Positions 34,446 to 43,257 of a stretch of 64,000 nucleotides of DNA are shown in pieces. How positions within the stretch are numbered: the first letter of the stretch is position 1; each line of letters opens with the position of its first letter. The stretch covers positions 186,001 to 250,000 of the forward strand of contig NZ_LVHF01000029.1 of the NCBI RefSeq assembly GCF_001650345.1, written 5' to 3'. The notes under the pieces were generated by a model. It made no database searches. It had not been told where the DNA came from and saw nothing but the letters and a program-made list of their open reading frames with translations. This stretch comes from Photobacterium jeanii. Lineage in GTDB: Bacteria; Pseudomonadota; Gammaproteobacteria; Enterobacterales; Vibrionaceae. A program made the position numbers and the translations under genes.

Positions 34446-34901
34446 TTATTCTGGTGTGCGCTGTAGCTCTAAGCTGGCAACATCATTGAGAAAGGTCACC
34501 ATTTTAACGCGGCTGACATTGTATTCAAAGCGAGGCGCATCGCAATAAGGCGATGGTTGCACTTGGGAAAGATCACTGGCGTTAGATGCGATATAGCGGC
34601 AAGCAGCAAACTGTTCACAAGCTTGATTTCGTTCAACTTCTAGCTTGCTCCAGTAGGTAGAAAAGTGATTAAGAGCGAAATTTAATTGCTGAAAATTTTC
34701 ATCCGTCAGCTCAGAACGAATAGCGTTCAGCTCGTCTTTACGATCATCAATGTATTCATCGAATGACGCCGACAAAGCTTGAGTAGAGGTGTTATAGCAA
34801 GTTTGTTCTACGTACTGACTGACATCCATCGTTTGGTCATTATCTTGCTGAGCACTACACGCGGTCAGCATCATGACTAACACTAACAACAGGTACTTCA
34901 T
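34446..34901 (-). CDS. Hypothetical lipoprotein, 151 aa
   Basis: Signal MKYLLLVLVMMLTAC with lipobox LTAC (Cys at residue 15), then a mature domain with several Cys (QTCYN, NQACEQFAACRY, SPYCDAP) and the segment FDEYIDDRKDELNAIRSELT, mostly helical. The pattern of Lys/Asp/Cys recalls the LprI-like small envelope proteins, but this is uncertain. The ATG at 34901 gives a proper lipoprotein signal; a TTG eight codons earlier is less likely. Confidence 0.75.
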   Translation of the reverse strand: MKYLLLVLVMMLTACSAQQDNDQTMDVSQYVEQTCYNTSTQALSASFDEYIDDRKDELNAIRSELTDENFQQLNFALNHFSTYWSKLEVERNQACEQFAACRYIASNASDLSQVQPSPYCDAPRFEYNVSRVKMVTFLNDVASLELQRTPE

Positions 34902-35024
34902 ATTAGCCACCACTCGATCAGACAAAACCCGGCACTTTATACCCCATTCGCTTACATGCTTTGGCTTAAGGGCAAAACAAGGTTAACGACACATTAGCCA
35001 GCACGTTAAGTAAGTATGATCGAA

Positions 35025-35054
35025 AACAGCGCCCCGAAATTCGGATGCGCTGTT
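35025..35054 (-). terminator. Terminator of MOSC gene
   Basis: Stem AACAGCGC / GCGCTGTT with an inner CCGAA/TTCGG stem; on the minus strand it is followed by TTCG after TGTT. It lies 27 bp past the MOSC stop. Confidence 0.65.
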
Positions 35055-35080
35055 ATTCTTATGACTGAGACATTTAGGGG

Positions 35081-35518
35081 TTACGACAGCAAAGCCACAG
35101 CATCACCAACTTTGATCTCACCGTCTTCAATCACGCGACAACACACTCCGCCACGCCATTCTGAACGTAATGCTTGTGTTAAGCCTTGGTGTTGTTCATC
35201 CATGCGAGGACATGGATCTGTCTCACGCGTAATTTCTAATTTTAAATCACCAATTTGGATCACATCACCGACATTTTGCTCAGAAAAACGCACACCACGT
35301 ACCAGCAAATTGGCACGGCGCAGTGTCCACGGCAGATCTGTGTCTACTTGCTGACAAGCATCTTGCCATGAATCTAAACTAAGTACGGTAACTTGGCGCT
35401 TACCCGGCTTGCCACGAAAATCACCTACCACACCTTCAGCGGTTGTCACTTTCGCGTGTTGCATCTCTTCCATTGGTGCCCGTGACTTTTCACGCTTTGC
35501 AATCGCTAACAATTCCAT
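35081..35518 (-). CDS. MOSC-domain protein
   Basis: A 145-aa stand-alone MOSC domain (molybdenum cofactor sulfurase C-terminal fold). Conserved elements are GVVGDFRGKPGKRQVTVLSLDSW, the RRANLLVRGVRF strand pair and DPCPRMDE with the conserved Cys; the end reads GEIKVGDAVALL. Such proteins are thought to handle sulfur on Mo cofactors or related carriers; the real substrate is not known. ATG at 35518 is preferred (AGGA 6 nt upstream); another ATG is directly before it at 35521. Confidence 0.87.
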   Translation of the reverse strand: MELLAIAKREKSRAPMEEMQHAKVTTAEGVVGDFRGKPGKRQVTVLSLDSWQDACQQVDTDLPWTLRRANLLVRGVRFSEQNVGDVIQIGDLKLEITRETDPCPRMDEQHQGLTQALRSEWRGGVCCRVIEDGEIKVGDAVALLS

Positions 35519-36012
35519 CATGCTTCCTTTTGTTGCTGTTTTACTGGCGATAATGCCACAAATTGTATATTTAATCTCCACCAAATAATCGACTAGTTTA
35601 AAACCAGCACGACGCAATAAATTAGCATTTCATTCTGTATTGATTACTTTACTGATTTATTCCTCAGTATCTCAAGCGAAATTTAACATCTTGGTTACAC
35701 TTAACTTATTGCGTTTATCCTCACTTCTCTCTGAGTTTGATGGAGCAAACAATACCTTGTTCTCTCTACATTATTTGGCACAGAACAAGCTATCAGTCAT
35801 GCTAATCGACCCTTTTAAGATCGATAGTGACCAAGGAAAGAACCCTATTAATCAGACGCTTACTCTGCTTAATGGCTCAACGAAAGATATCAGGCGTTCA
35901 ATATGGTTCAATGAGATTGACGCTTGAACAGTAGGAAAACGGCTAGGTGAGAACAACTGGATAAACATGCCCTGATTTGTAGTTGAATTGACTACCAGAC
36001 AAGGAGCTTGAT
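35519..36012. other. Control region upstream of the bkd operon
   Basis: About 494 bp between the MOSC gene and bkdA1. It must hold the bkd promoter. A 95-codon open frame at 35640-35927 starts with TTG and has no ribosome site, so it is not called. No palindrome of the LiuR type was read here. Confidence 0.5.
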
Positions 36013-37113
36013 ATGAGTGTTCAAGCAATGCCAATGCACCGGTTTATTGATCATACTGGTACGCTCGTTTCTCCACTGCCAGCTTGGCTCACAACAGAGC
36101 AACTGGTGCAATTTTACCAAGACATGGTACTCACCCGTGTCTACGACAACAAAGCCGTTGCCCTTCAACGTACAGGGAAACTCGGTACCTACCCTTCTCA
36201 CCTTGGTGCTGAAGCCATAGGTATCGCTGTGGGTCGCGCACTGCATCGCGATGACGTTTTCATTCCTTACTATCGTGACATGCCTGCCATGTGGGCACGA
36301 GGCATTGCGATGGAGAAAAACCTGCAATATTGGGGAGGTGATGAGCGCGGTAGTGATTTTTCACCACAAGACATGCCTGCTAATCAAAATTGTCGCGATC
36401 TACCTTTCTGCGTGCCTATTGCCACCCAATGTACCCACGCTGTGGGCGTAGCAGCAGCACTGAAAATAGAAGGCAATCATAAAGCGGCGCTGGTCACCTG
36501 TGGTGATGGTGCCACCTCCAAAGGCGATTTCTTAGAGTCCATAAATTGCGCTGGTAGCTGGAACCTACCGTTAGTGTTTGTGATCAATAACAATCAGTGG
36601 GCAATATCTGTTCCCCGAGAAATCCAATGTGGCGCTGAATTCTTAGCCGATAAGGCCAAAGGCGCAGGCATTGAAGGAATGACCGTCGATGGCAACGACA
36701 TTGTCGCGATGTTTGATGCAATTCACACTGCCCTTGAACATGCTTATGTCGGTAAAGGCGCCACCTTGATTGAAGCGGTAAGTTACCGCTTAAGTGACCA
36801 TACGACGGCTGATGATGCCAGCCGTTACCGCAGTGAAGATGAACTACAACAGGCATGGCAATACGAGCCAATCTCACGCCTTAAAACCTTTCTTGAAAAA
36901 CAAAATCTTTGGGATGAAGCACAAGAACAAGCTTGGCTTGAGCACTGTAAACAAACCGTTGAGCAAGCGGTTGAGCATTACCTTGCTTTGATCCCGCAAG
37001 CCCCTGAGTCAGCTTTTGATTATCTCTATGAGTCTTTGAATGACGATTTGCACCAGCAACGTGACGCCATCATCAACAAAGCAATGCGTATGCAAGGAGC
37101 GAAACATGGCTGA
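36013..37113 (+). CDS. bkdA1: Branched-chain 2-oxoacid dehydrogenase E1 alpha
   Basis: Alpha subunit of the thiamine diphosphate-dependent decarboxylase (E1) of the branched-chain 2-oxoacid dehydrogenase complex, which acts on the oxoacids of leucine, isoleucine and valine. The 366-aa protein carries the ThDP/Mg motif GDGATSKGDF (164-173) ending at NN (192-193) and the loop YRLSDHTTADDASRYR near residue 260. AAGGAG lies 7 nt before the ATG. Its last 8 nt overlap bkdA2, so translation is coupled. Confidence 0.94.
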   Translation: MSVQAMPMHRFIDHTGTLVSPLPAWLTTEQLVQFYQDMVLTRVYDNKAVALQRTGKLGTYPSHLGAEAIGIAVGRALHRDDVFIPYYRDMPAMWARGIAMEKNLQYWGGDERGSDFSPQDMPANQNCRDLPFCVPIATQCTHAVGVAAALKIEGNHKAALVTCGDGATSKGDFLESINCAGSWNLPLVFVINNNQWAISVPREIQCGAEFLADKAKGAGIEGMTVDGNDIVAMFDAIHTALEHAYVGKGATLIEAVSYRLSDHTTADDASRYRSEDELQQAWQYEPISRLKTFLEKQNLWDEAQEQAWLEHCKQTVEQAVEHYLALIPQAPESAFDYLYESLNDDLHQQRDAIINKAMRMQGAKHG

Positions 37114-38089
37114 GATGACATTACTTGAAGCGGTCAATTTAGCGCTCCACCATGAAATGGCGCAAGATCCTAGCGTTGTGGTGTTGGGTGAAGATGTTGG
37201 TGATAACGGTGGGGTTTTTCGCGCCACCGTCGGGCTTAAAGACAAATTTGGCTGCAAACGCGTTATTGATTCACCGCTAGCTGAAGCATTGATTGCCGGT
37301 GTTTCCGTCGGGATGGCAACCCAAGGGTTACGCCCTGTGGCAGAATTTCAATTTCAGGGGTTTGTCTTCCCGGGATTAGAACATTTGATGTGTCATGCCG
37401 CTCGTATGCGAAACCGTACCCGCGGTCGCCTTACCTGCCCTGCAGTGTTTCGTGCTCCGTTTGGTGGTGGTATTCACGCCCCTGAGCACCATTCTGAAAG
37501 CGTCGAAGCCCTGTTTAGCCACATTCCCGGTTTTAAAGTGGTGATCCCATCGTCACCACAGCGGGCATACGGTCTGTTACTTGCAGCAATTCGCAGTAAT
37601 GATCCCGTAATGTTTTTCGAACCTAAGCGCATCTATCGCACCGTGAAATCCAATGTTGAAGACAATGGTAAAGCGCTACCGCTAGATACCTGTTTCACCC
37701 TGCGTAAAGGGCGCGATATCACCTTAGTCACTTGGGGCGCGTGTGTAGTGGAATCGCTGCAAGCTGCCGAACAATTATCGAAACAAGGCATTGAAGCGGA
37801 GGTGATCGATCTTGCTTCTATTCACCCACTTGATATGCGAACTATTTTTGCATCGTTAGAAAAAACAGGACGACTGCTGATTGTACATGAAGCCTGCAAA
37901 ACAGGTGGCATTGGCGGTGAAATCTTAGCCCGCACCGCTGAAGAAGCGATGTGCTTACTAAAAGCACCACCGAAACGAGTGACAGGCATGGATACCGTGA
38001 TGCCTTACTACCGCAACGAAGATTATTTCATGATCCAAGACACTGACATTGTATTAGCAGCCCGCGAGCTAATGGAGGGTTGGAAATGA
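37106..38089 (+). CDS. bkdA2: Branched-chain 2-oxoacid dehydrogenase E1 beta
   Basis: Beta subunit of E1, forming the alpha2beta2 decarboxylase. The 327-aa protein has the transketolase-type domain (LGEDVGDNGGVFRATVGL, DSPLAEALIAGVSVGMA, PFGGGIHAPEHHSESVEALF) and the C-terminal half (LVTWGACVVESLQAAEQL, VHEACKTGGIGGEI). The frame is open from 37040, but AAGGAG is 6 nt before the ATG at 37106. Overlaps bkdA1 by 8 nt and bkdB by 4 nt. Confidence 0.94.
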   Translation: MAEMTLLEAVNLALHHEMAQDPSVVVLGEDVGDNGGVFRATVGLKDKFGCKRVIDSPLAEALIAGVSVGMATQGLRPVAEFQFQGFVFPGLEHLMCHAARMRNRTRGRLTCPAVFRAPFGGGIHAPEHHSESVEALFSHIPGFKVVIPSSPQRAYGLLLAAIRSNDPVMFFEPKRIYRTVKSNVEDNGKALPLDTCFTLRKGRDITLVTWGACVVESLQAAEQLSKQGIEAEVIDLASIHPLDMRTIFASLEKTGRLLIVHEACKTGGIGGEILARTAEEAMCLLKAPPKRVTGMDTVMPYYRNEDYFMIQDTDIVLAARELMEGWK

Positions 38090-39351
38090 AAGCATTTACG
38101 CTCCCAGACTTGGGAGAAGGCTTAGCCGAATCGGAAATTATTGAATGGCACGTCAATATTGGTGACGTTGTCACAATCGATCAGGTCATCTTAACGGTGG
38201 AGACAGCAAAAGCAACCGTCGATGTACCAGCCCCCTATAGTGGTACTATAGTGAGTCGCCACGGCCAAGCTGGCGATATCATCAATATTGGCAGTCTACT
38301 TGTTGAAATAGACGAACAAGTCACCGCCACCAGCGAGTCAAATACAGCGTCCCTCAATACAACCACCTTGAAGACAATGCCGCAGGTAACGGCATCTCAA
38401 AGTGTATCTAATGCTGAAGTTCAATCCACCAGCAGCAAAAACAATAAAAACGACGCAGCCACCGTAGTTGGTAATGTTTCGCAGCAGAGTCACAACATCA
38501 ATATTGATGAATTCTGGATTGGCAGCGACAACCACAGCAACGAATCGAATACTGATAAGCCACTTATTACAGCGCTCCCCTCAGCACGGGTGCTCGCGCA
38601 AAAAATGGGGATCAACCTAGCCAATATTCAGGGCAGCGGCCCTGATGGCGTAATTTTAGATGGCGATGTCTATCAAGCTTGCGATAAACAGCGTCCTGGT
38701 ACAGAAATGCTCAAAGGCGCTCGTCGCAGTATGGCGGCTAGCATGGCAAAAGCGCATCAACAAATCGCCGCTGTAACAATTACCGAGGAAGCTATTTTAA
38801 GCCGCTGGAGTACAAACGAAGATATTACGACACGCTTAGTACAAGCGATTGTCGCCGCATGCCAACACGAGCCAGCCCTTAATGCGTGGTTCGATCCTGA
38901 TACCATGACACGCTGTGTTCACGACAGAGTTAACATCGGGATTGCCGTAGACAGCCAGTATGGCTTGTATGTCCCCGTGTTACGTCATGCCGATGAATTC
39001 AATGCCAGTGGCATCCGTAAATGGGTAGACGATACTGTTGCCGGAATCAAAGCACGCAAGATAGGCCGTGAGCAGTTACAACACGGTACGATCACCTTAT
39101 CTAACTTTGGCGCAATTGCTGGCATCTACGCAACGCCTGTCGTGAGTCCGCCACAAGTGGCGATCGTCGGCGCAGGTAGGATCATTAAGAAAATTAGGTT
39201 GAATCAAGACGCCAGTATCCAACAAACGAATATCCAACAAGCGACTGAAGTCGATGTGTTACCGCTATCAATGACCTTCGATCATCGGGCTTGTACTGGC
39301 GGAGAAGCGGCGCGGTTTATGAAGGCGTTAGTTAATCACTTAGAAGGCTAA
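38086..39351 (+). CDS. bkdB: Dihydrolipoamide acyltransferase E2 (bkd complex)
   Basis: Core of the complex, moving the acyl group from E1 to CoA. A 421-aa protein: lipoyl domain at 1-76 with the lipoyl-Lys K42 (VETAKATVDVP), a long Ser/Thr/Asn-rich linker, an E3-binding domain at about 160-196 (PSARVLAQKMGINLANIQG), and the catalytic domain to the end. The active-site motif, usually DHRxxDG, reads DHRACTGG: the His is kept and the Asp is replaced by Thr. No E3 gene is in the operon, so the complex must borrow a lipoamide dehydrogenase encoded elsewhere. GGAGG precedes the ATG. Confidence 0.93.
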   Translation: MKAFTLPDLGEGLAESEIIEWHVNIGDVVTIDQVILTVETAKATVDVPAPYSGTIVSRHGQAGDIINIGSLLVEIDEQVTATSESNTASLNTTTLKTMPQVTASQSVSNAEVQSTSSKNNKNDAATVVGNVSQQSHNINIDEFWIGSDNHSNESNTDKPLITALPSARVLAQKMGINLANIQGSGPDGVILDGDVYQACDKQRPGTEMLKGARRSMAASMAKAHQQIAAVTITEEAILSRWSTNEDITTRLVQAIVAACQHEPALNAWFDPDTMTRCVHDRVNIGIAVDSQYGLYVPVLRHADEFNASGIRKWVDDTVAGIKARKIGREQLQHGTITLSNFGAIAGIYATPVVSPPQVAIVGAGRIIKKIRLNQDASIQQTNIQQATEVDVLPLSMTFDHRACTGGEAARFMKALVNHLEG

Positions 39352-39569
39352 TTTAGGCAATGAGTGGTGGGCAATGAGTGATAAACGATGGTAGATCCTG
39401 ACTTATATAAATGAGGAATCGCTCAAATACCATAACCACCGTTTACCCAGTATTTACCGACAATACTGTAAATTACATAGCGATGCTGCTCAGGTTTGCA
39501 TCTTGTAAGGTTCAGCTAAGAAACCTGTTCTAATACTTGAACAGCTTAAAAGTAGCACTATACGTACTC

Positions 39570-39676
39570 TTATTAGCTTACCGAACATAGATATCACTTT
39601 TTTGAGAGTCTACATCAATCAATTTGCAAATATTGATCTTATCTCTACGGTACACATGCATTGTGTACCGTTTTTT
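39570..39676 (+). ncRNA. Candidate small RNA downstream of bkdB
   Basis: TTGAAC (39537-39542), 16-nt spacer, TATACG (39559-39564) resembles a sigma-70 promoter. About 100 nt later comes a classic intrinsic terminator, ACGGTACACA-TGCAT-TGTGTACCGT plus six Ts. The segment has no believable open frame and does not match any sRNA I can recall. The alternative is a 300-nt 3' untranslated tail of the bkd mRNA. Confidence 0.35.
39647..39676 (+). terminator. Strong intrinsic terminator, 296 bp after bkdB
   Basis: Perfect 10-bp stem ACGGTACACA / TGTGTACCGT, 5-nt loop, followed by TTTTT. Its distance from bkdB suggests it serves a separate short RNA or a long 3' tail. Confidence 0.85.
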
Positions 39677-39725
39677 CTTTCCTCTCTTCCCCAACTCCCC
39701 GCCAAGATTGGAAACACATCAAAAA

Positions 39726-39742
39726 AACCAATGATATTGGTT
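39726..39742. promoter_or_regulatory. Dyad upstream of zinc-phospholipase-like gene
   Basis: AACCAAT-GAT-ATTGGTT, perfect 7-bp arms, 114 bp before the next gene. On the minus strand it is followed by a run of seven Ts and so also looks like a terminator. It could be an operator. Confidence 0.4.
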
Positions 39743-39856
39743 ATGCACATTCGCCAAAGTCATCCCCAAACGCTTTTTTATCCACTGGCTATGATAAATT
39801 CGCTATGCAACTTTTAGAGTAATAATCCCAAGCTCGAAGAATAACAAGGATCTAGT

Positions 39857-40789
39857 ATGCCTGGAGCTTTTGCACATCTCACAGCAGTGAATCTCGCAGG
39901 AACAAACGACAATATAAAAGATATCGACATTCCTAATCCTGCCAAACTCGCATTAATCACCCAAAAAGCTTATTTAGAATTAGGCTGTGTCAGCCCAGAT
40001 TATCCCTACCTTAAACTGGCAGATAAAGCTCAAAACCACTGGGCTGATTTCATGCATTATTACAAGGTCGGCGACTTCATTAAACAAGCGATAGCGGAAG
40101 TAAAGCAGCTCGACAGCCAGCATCAACCAAAAGCCTTTGCTTGGCTTTGTGGTTATCTGGCGCATGTCATCACCGACATTACCATTCACCCTGTGGTCGA
40201 ACTTAGGGTTGGACCATACAAAGAAAACGCCAAAGCCCACCGAGTATGCGAAATGCATCAAGATACCTTCATTTGGCAGCGACTCAATCTAGGTGAATTA
40301 GGTTACGCTGAGCGCGTTCGGGAAAACATTGGCGCTTGTTCATCTTCCCAAAACTGCAATGACACTTCTCAACTCGATTCCACGATTAAAGCCTTATGGC
40401 AAAAGAGCCTACAAGCGACATATCCAAGTGAATTTAGTGAGGAAACACCTGACATTGACGCTTGGCATCGCCATTTTCTCGCCATCGTTGATAAAGCAGA
40501 AGAAGGACACAAACTCTTTCCTCTTGCTCGCCATGTGTTATCAGGAGCAGGGCTTACCTACCCTACAGTCGACGAAGTTCATAGTTCCTATATCAAGCAG
40601 CTACAAACACCAATCGGTATTTTGGACTACGACGACATATTTCAACGCGCTGTCACCAACATTCTCACCTATTGGCAGCATTTAGGACAGGCTATTTTCC
40701 ATAACGGTAATACCAGTATGTTCTTGAACTGGAACCTAGACACAGGCCGCTGCGAAAACGAACAACTAACTATGTGGAGCTCACAATGA
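39857..40789 (+). CDS. Zinc-dependent phospholipase C-like protein
   Basis: A 310-aa protein of the zinc-dependent phospholipase C/S1-P1 nuclease-like fold. Likely zinc ligands are the N-terminal H7 (PGAFAHLTA), the Asp of VSPDYPYL, the His residues in HWADFMHYY, and the clustered H/D of GYLAHVITDITIHPVVE. No signal peptide is seen, so it appears cytoplasmic, unlike secreted phospholipases. AAGGATC precedes the ATG. Overlaps the next lipoprotein gene by 4 nt. Substrate not inferred. Confidence 0.8.
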   Translation: MPGAFAHLTAVNLAGTNDNIKDIDIPNPAKLALITQKAYLELGCVSPDYPYLKLADKAQNHWADFMHYYKVGDFIKQAIAEVKQLDSQHQPKAFAWLCGYLAHVITDITIHPVVELRVGPYKENAKAHRVCEMHQDTFIWQRLNLGELGYAERVRENIGACSSSQNCNDTSQLDSTIKALWQKSLQATYPSEFSEETPDIDAWHRHFLAIVDKAEEGHKLFPLARHVLSGAGLTYPTVDEVHSSYIKQLQTPIGILDYDDIFQRAVTNILTYWQHLGQAIFHNGNTSMFLNWNLDTGRCENEQLTMWSSQ

Positions 40790-41178
40790 GATTGATTTCT
40801 TTATTCTTCATTCTAACTTTAGTGACAGGGTGTGCTGGCAAATATGAGCCCGATGAAATGTACCCTATGGCTTCAAAATTTAAAGACTTGTCTCAGCTTA
40901 TTGATGGATTAGTGAAATTCAGCAACACACCAATCACCACAGAAAGCCAAGCTAGACGACAATTACAAGCTGAATACCCGGAACAACTGAAAGAGTTTCG
41001 CGACTACGATTTAAGAATCGATATTCAAGGTAAAAACACGGTGTTACTGCTATGTGATGGTAATACGGCCCTGTTTGAAGACGCAGGTTGTAACGGTAGC
41101 TTTGAATACCACCACTGGAAGAAGAACTACTCACAAGCCTGTGAATTTACAATCAACACCAGCAAAGTTTGTAAGTAA
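40786..41178 (+). CDS. Hypothetical lipoprotein, 130 aa
   Basis: Not recognised. Signal MRLISLFFILTLVTGC with lipobox VTGC (Cys at residue 16), mature part starting AGKYEPDEMYP. The C-terminal half has four Cys (LLCDGNTA, DAGCNGSF, QACEF, KVCK) that could form two disulfides. It starts in the ATGA overlap with the phospholipase-like gene, so the two are translated together and may act in the same process. A good terminator follows. Confidence 0.78.
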   Translation: MRLISLFFILTLVTGCAGKYEPDEMYPMASKFKDLSQLIDGLVKFSNTPITTESQARRQLQAEYPEQLKEFRDYDLRIDIQGKNTVLLLCDGNTALFEDAGCNGSFEYHHWKKNYSQACEFTINTSKVCK

Positions 41179-41233
41179 TTCGTACTGTTAACCCACAAGC
41201 ATACATGGGCATAGCCACTAACAGTATCAATAA

Positions 41234-41259
41234 AACAGCACGCTTAAACGCGTGCTGTT
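41234..41259 (+). terminator. Intrinsic terminator
   Basis: Perfect 10-bp stem AACAGCACGC / GCGTGCTGTT with a 6-nt loop, 55 bp after the lipoprotein stop. The T-run is weak. Confidence 0.65.
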
Positions 41260-41334
41260 CGTCTATTGGATGTCGCTCACCACTGCTTTTTCTGTATTTT
41301 CGTCTAAGTCTATAACGATTAATTAATCATCAAA

Positions 41335-42279
41335 TTAGCCATCTAGTTGTTCGATTAACTCAGGTAAAATTTCAAACAAATCACCAACCAACCCGTAATC
41401 CGCTACCTCAAAAATCGCCGCATCCGGATCTTTATTAATCGCCACAATCACTTTGGAATCTTTCATCCCTGCAAGGTGCTGGATCGCACCAGAGATCCCC
41501 ACTGCGATGTATAAATCTGGAGCAACAATTTTACCCGTTTGCCCCACCTGTAAATCATTCGACACATAACCCGCATCAACCGCGGCACGCGAAGCGCCAA
41601 TGGCAGCGCCAAGCTTATCTGCCAACTGCTCAACCATGGCAAAGTTTTCTTTGCTGCCAAGTCCACGTCCACCAGACACCACCACGCGTGCTGCAGGTAG
41701 ATCGGGGCGAGCACTCTCCACCGTTTCTTGTGACACGAACTGTGCTAGCCCTAAATTGTGAACCATATTTAATTCCACAATCTCTGCACTCTTCGCGCCT
41801 TGCACCTCTACCGTATTAAACGCTGAGGCTCTCACTGAAATGACCTTAATGCTGTCGTTTGACTTAACCCTTGCTAGCGCGTTCCCAGCATAAATGGGAC
41901 GAATAACAGTATCAGCCGATACCAACTCAATCACATCCGACAACATGCCAACATCCAGTAATGCAGCGAGCCTCGGCAGCAGATTTTTACCAAATGTTGT
42001 TGCCGCAGCCATAACATGGCTATATTCGCCGCTAGCGATGACGTCATGACAAAGCGCACCAAGGTTCTCTGCCAGTAAATGTTGATAACAAGCGTTATCT
42101 GCAACCAATACCCGCTCTACACCGGCTATTTGTTGTGCATAGTTAACGATCTCACCTGGTTTTTCCCCCGCTAATAACAACTCAATCGGCTGTGATAATT
42201 GAACAGCTGCATTAATCGTTTTTAACGTCTCTACCGCTAATGTATGCCCGTCGTGTTCTGCGATCACTAATGTCTTCAT
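41335..42279 (-). CDS. etfA: Electron transfer flavoprotein alpha subunit
   Basis: FAD-binding alpha subunit of ETF, which takes electrons from acyl-CoA dehydrogenases. The 314-aa protein has the N-terminal fold ([22 protein letters not shown]) and the C-terminal FAD site with [53 protein letters not shown] and [22 protein letters not shown]. It overlaps etfB by 4 nt (ATGA). With ETF-QO divergent nearby, it links IvdC, LiuA and other acyl-CoA dehydrogenases to the quinone pool. Confidence 0.96.
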   Translation of the reverse strand: MKTLVIAEHDGHTLAVETLKTINAAVQLSQPIELLLAGEKPGEIVNYAQQIAGVERVLVADNACYQHLLAENLGALCHDVIASGEYSHVMAAATTFGKNLLPRLAALLDVGMLSDVIELVSADTVIRPIYAGNALARVKSNDSIKVISVRASAFNTVEVQGAKSAEIVELNMVHNLGLAQFVSQETVESARPDLPAARVVVSGGRGLGSKENFAMVEQLADKLGAAIGASRAAVDAGYVSNDLQVGQTGKIVAPDLYIAVGISGAIQHLAGMKDSKVIVAINKDPDAAIFEVADYGLVGDLFEILPELIEQLDG

Positions 42280-43028
42280 TCGATCACCTTGGCTTCATTT
42301 TTTAGCTTGTTCACTAGCTCAAGCACAGATCCTACTCTGATCCCCGCTTGACGAGCTGGCGGCACCATCACCTCATCCACTGCTTGGCGCGCACTCGTTA
42401 CGATATTCAAGGTATCCAGTGGCAATACATCGAGCGGCTTACGTTTGGCTTTCATAATATTGGGGAGTGACGCATATCGGGGCTCATTTAGTCGCAGATC
42501 GGTACTGATCACCGCTGGAATAGTGAGGTTCAAAGTTTCGAGCCCACCATCAACCTCTCGCGTAACAGTAACTGTGTCATCTGACATCACTAACTCTGAC
42601 GCAAAAGTCGCTTGAGGTAAGCCTAACAGCGCCGCTAACATTTGCGGTACTTGGTTGTTATCGCTATCGATCGATTGTTTCCCCAATAGGATCAATTGAG
42701 GTTGTTCTTGACCAACAACAGCTTGCAAAACCTTAGCAACGGCAAGTGGTTCTAGGGTGTTTTCTGTTTCAACTTGAATGGCACGATCCGCGCCTAACGC
42801 CAGCGCATTTCGCAGTTGCTCTTGACAAGCCTGATCGCCAATGGATACCACAACCACTTCATTCGCATGTCCAGCTTCTTTGAGACGAATGGCTTCTTCA
42901 ACCGCAATTTCACAGAATGGATTCATCGCCATTTTGACATTGGTATCTTCAACACCGCTGCCATCAGGCTTTACTCGTATTTTGACGTAAGGGTCGATTA
43001 CCCGCTTTATGGCGACTAGGATTTTCAT
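42276..43028 (-). CDS. etfB: Electron transfer flavoprotein beta subunit
   Basis: AMP-binding beta subunit of ETF. The 250-aa protein starts [20 protein letters not shown] and shows [18 protein letters not shown], the AMP loop [23 protein letters not shown] and the late [17 protein letters not shown]. Three ATGs lie in a row; the third at 43028 is chosen because AAGGA is 7 nt upstream of it and because it gives the usual N-terminus. First gene of etfBA. A LiuR-type palindrome lies 152 bp upstream. Confidence 0.95.
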   Translation of the reverse strand: MKILVAIKRVIDPYVKIRVKPDGSGVEDTNVKMAMNPFCEIAVEEAIRLKEAGHANEVVVVSIGDQACQEQLRNALALGADRAIQVETENTLEPLAVAKVLQAVVGQEQPQLILLGKQSIDSDNNQVPQMLAALLGLPQATFASELVMSDDTVTVTREVDGGLETLNLTIPAVISTDLRLNEPRYASLPNIMKAKRKPLDVLPLDTLNIVTSARQAVDEVMVPPARQAGIRVGSVLELVNKLKNEAKVIE

Positions 43029-43179
43029 CATCATTTCCTTCTAAAAAACGATTCACCCTTGATAGCACACCACACAGTTATACTTTTTTTATTGTTTTAA
43101 TTCATAACGATAAATCACTACCAACACCTAACTGACAAAGCATAAACGCATGGCATAGGATTCTTTGAGCCTAGTTGAA

Positions 43180-43195
43180 TTTACGTTTACGTCAA
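43180..43195. promoter_or_regulatory. LiuR-type palindrome between etfBA and ETF-QO
   Basis: TTTACGT-TT-ACGTCAA, a 7-2-7 palindrome with one mismatch, of the same form as the two sites beside liuR at 60.2 kb. It is 62 bp upstream of the ETF-QO start and 151 bp upstream of etfB, so one site may control both. Confidence 0.75.
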
Positions 43196-43257
43196 CTGCG
43201 CTATATTTAAATTTATACTGTAAATCGGCCTCAATCCCCTGCTGTAGGAGTCGTCTG

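Larger units (their letters stand above)
39352..39856. other. Intergenic region with possible small RNA
   Basis: About 505 bp after bkdB. It contains two close copies of GGCAATGAGTG near 39357 and 39370, a promoter-like pair at 39537-39564, a strong terminator at 39647-39676 and a dyad at 39726-39742. A 71-codon open frame at 39602-39817 spans the terminator and is rejected. Confidence 0.5.

Noticed and set aside
35640-35927. 95-codon open frame upstream of bkdA1
   Set aside because: TTG start, no ribosome site, no family pattern; region is better read as the bkd control region.
39602-39817. 71-codon open frame after bkdB
   Set aside because: Spans the strong terminator at 39647-39676 and starts without a ribosome site.
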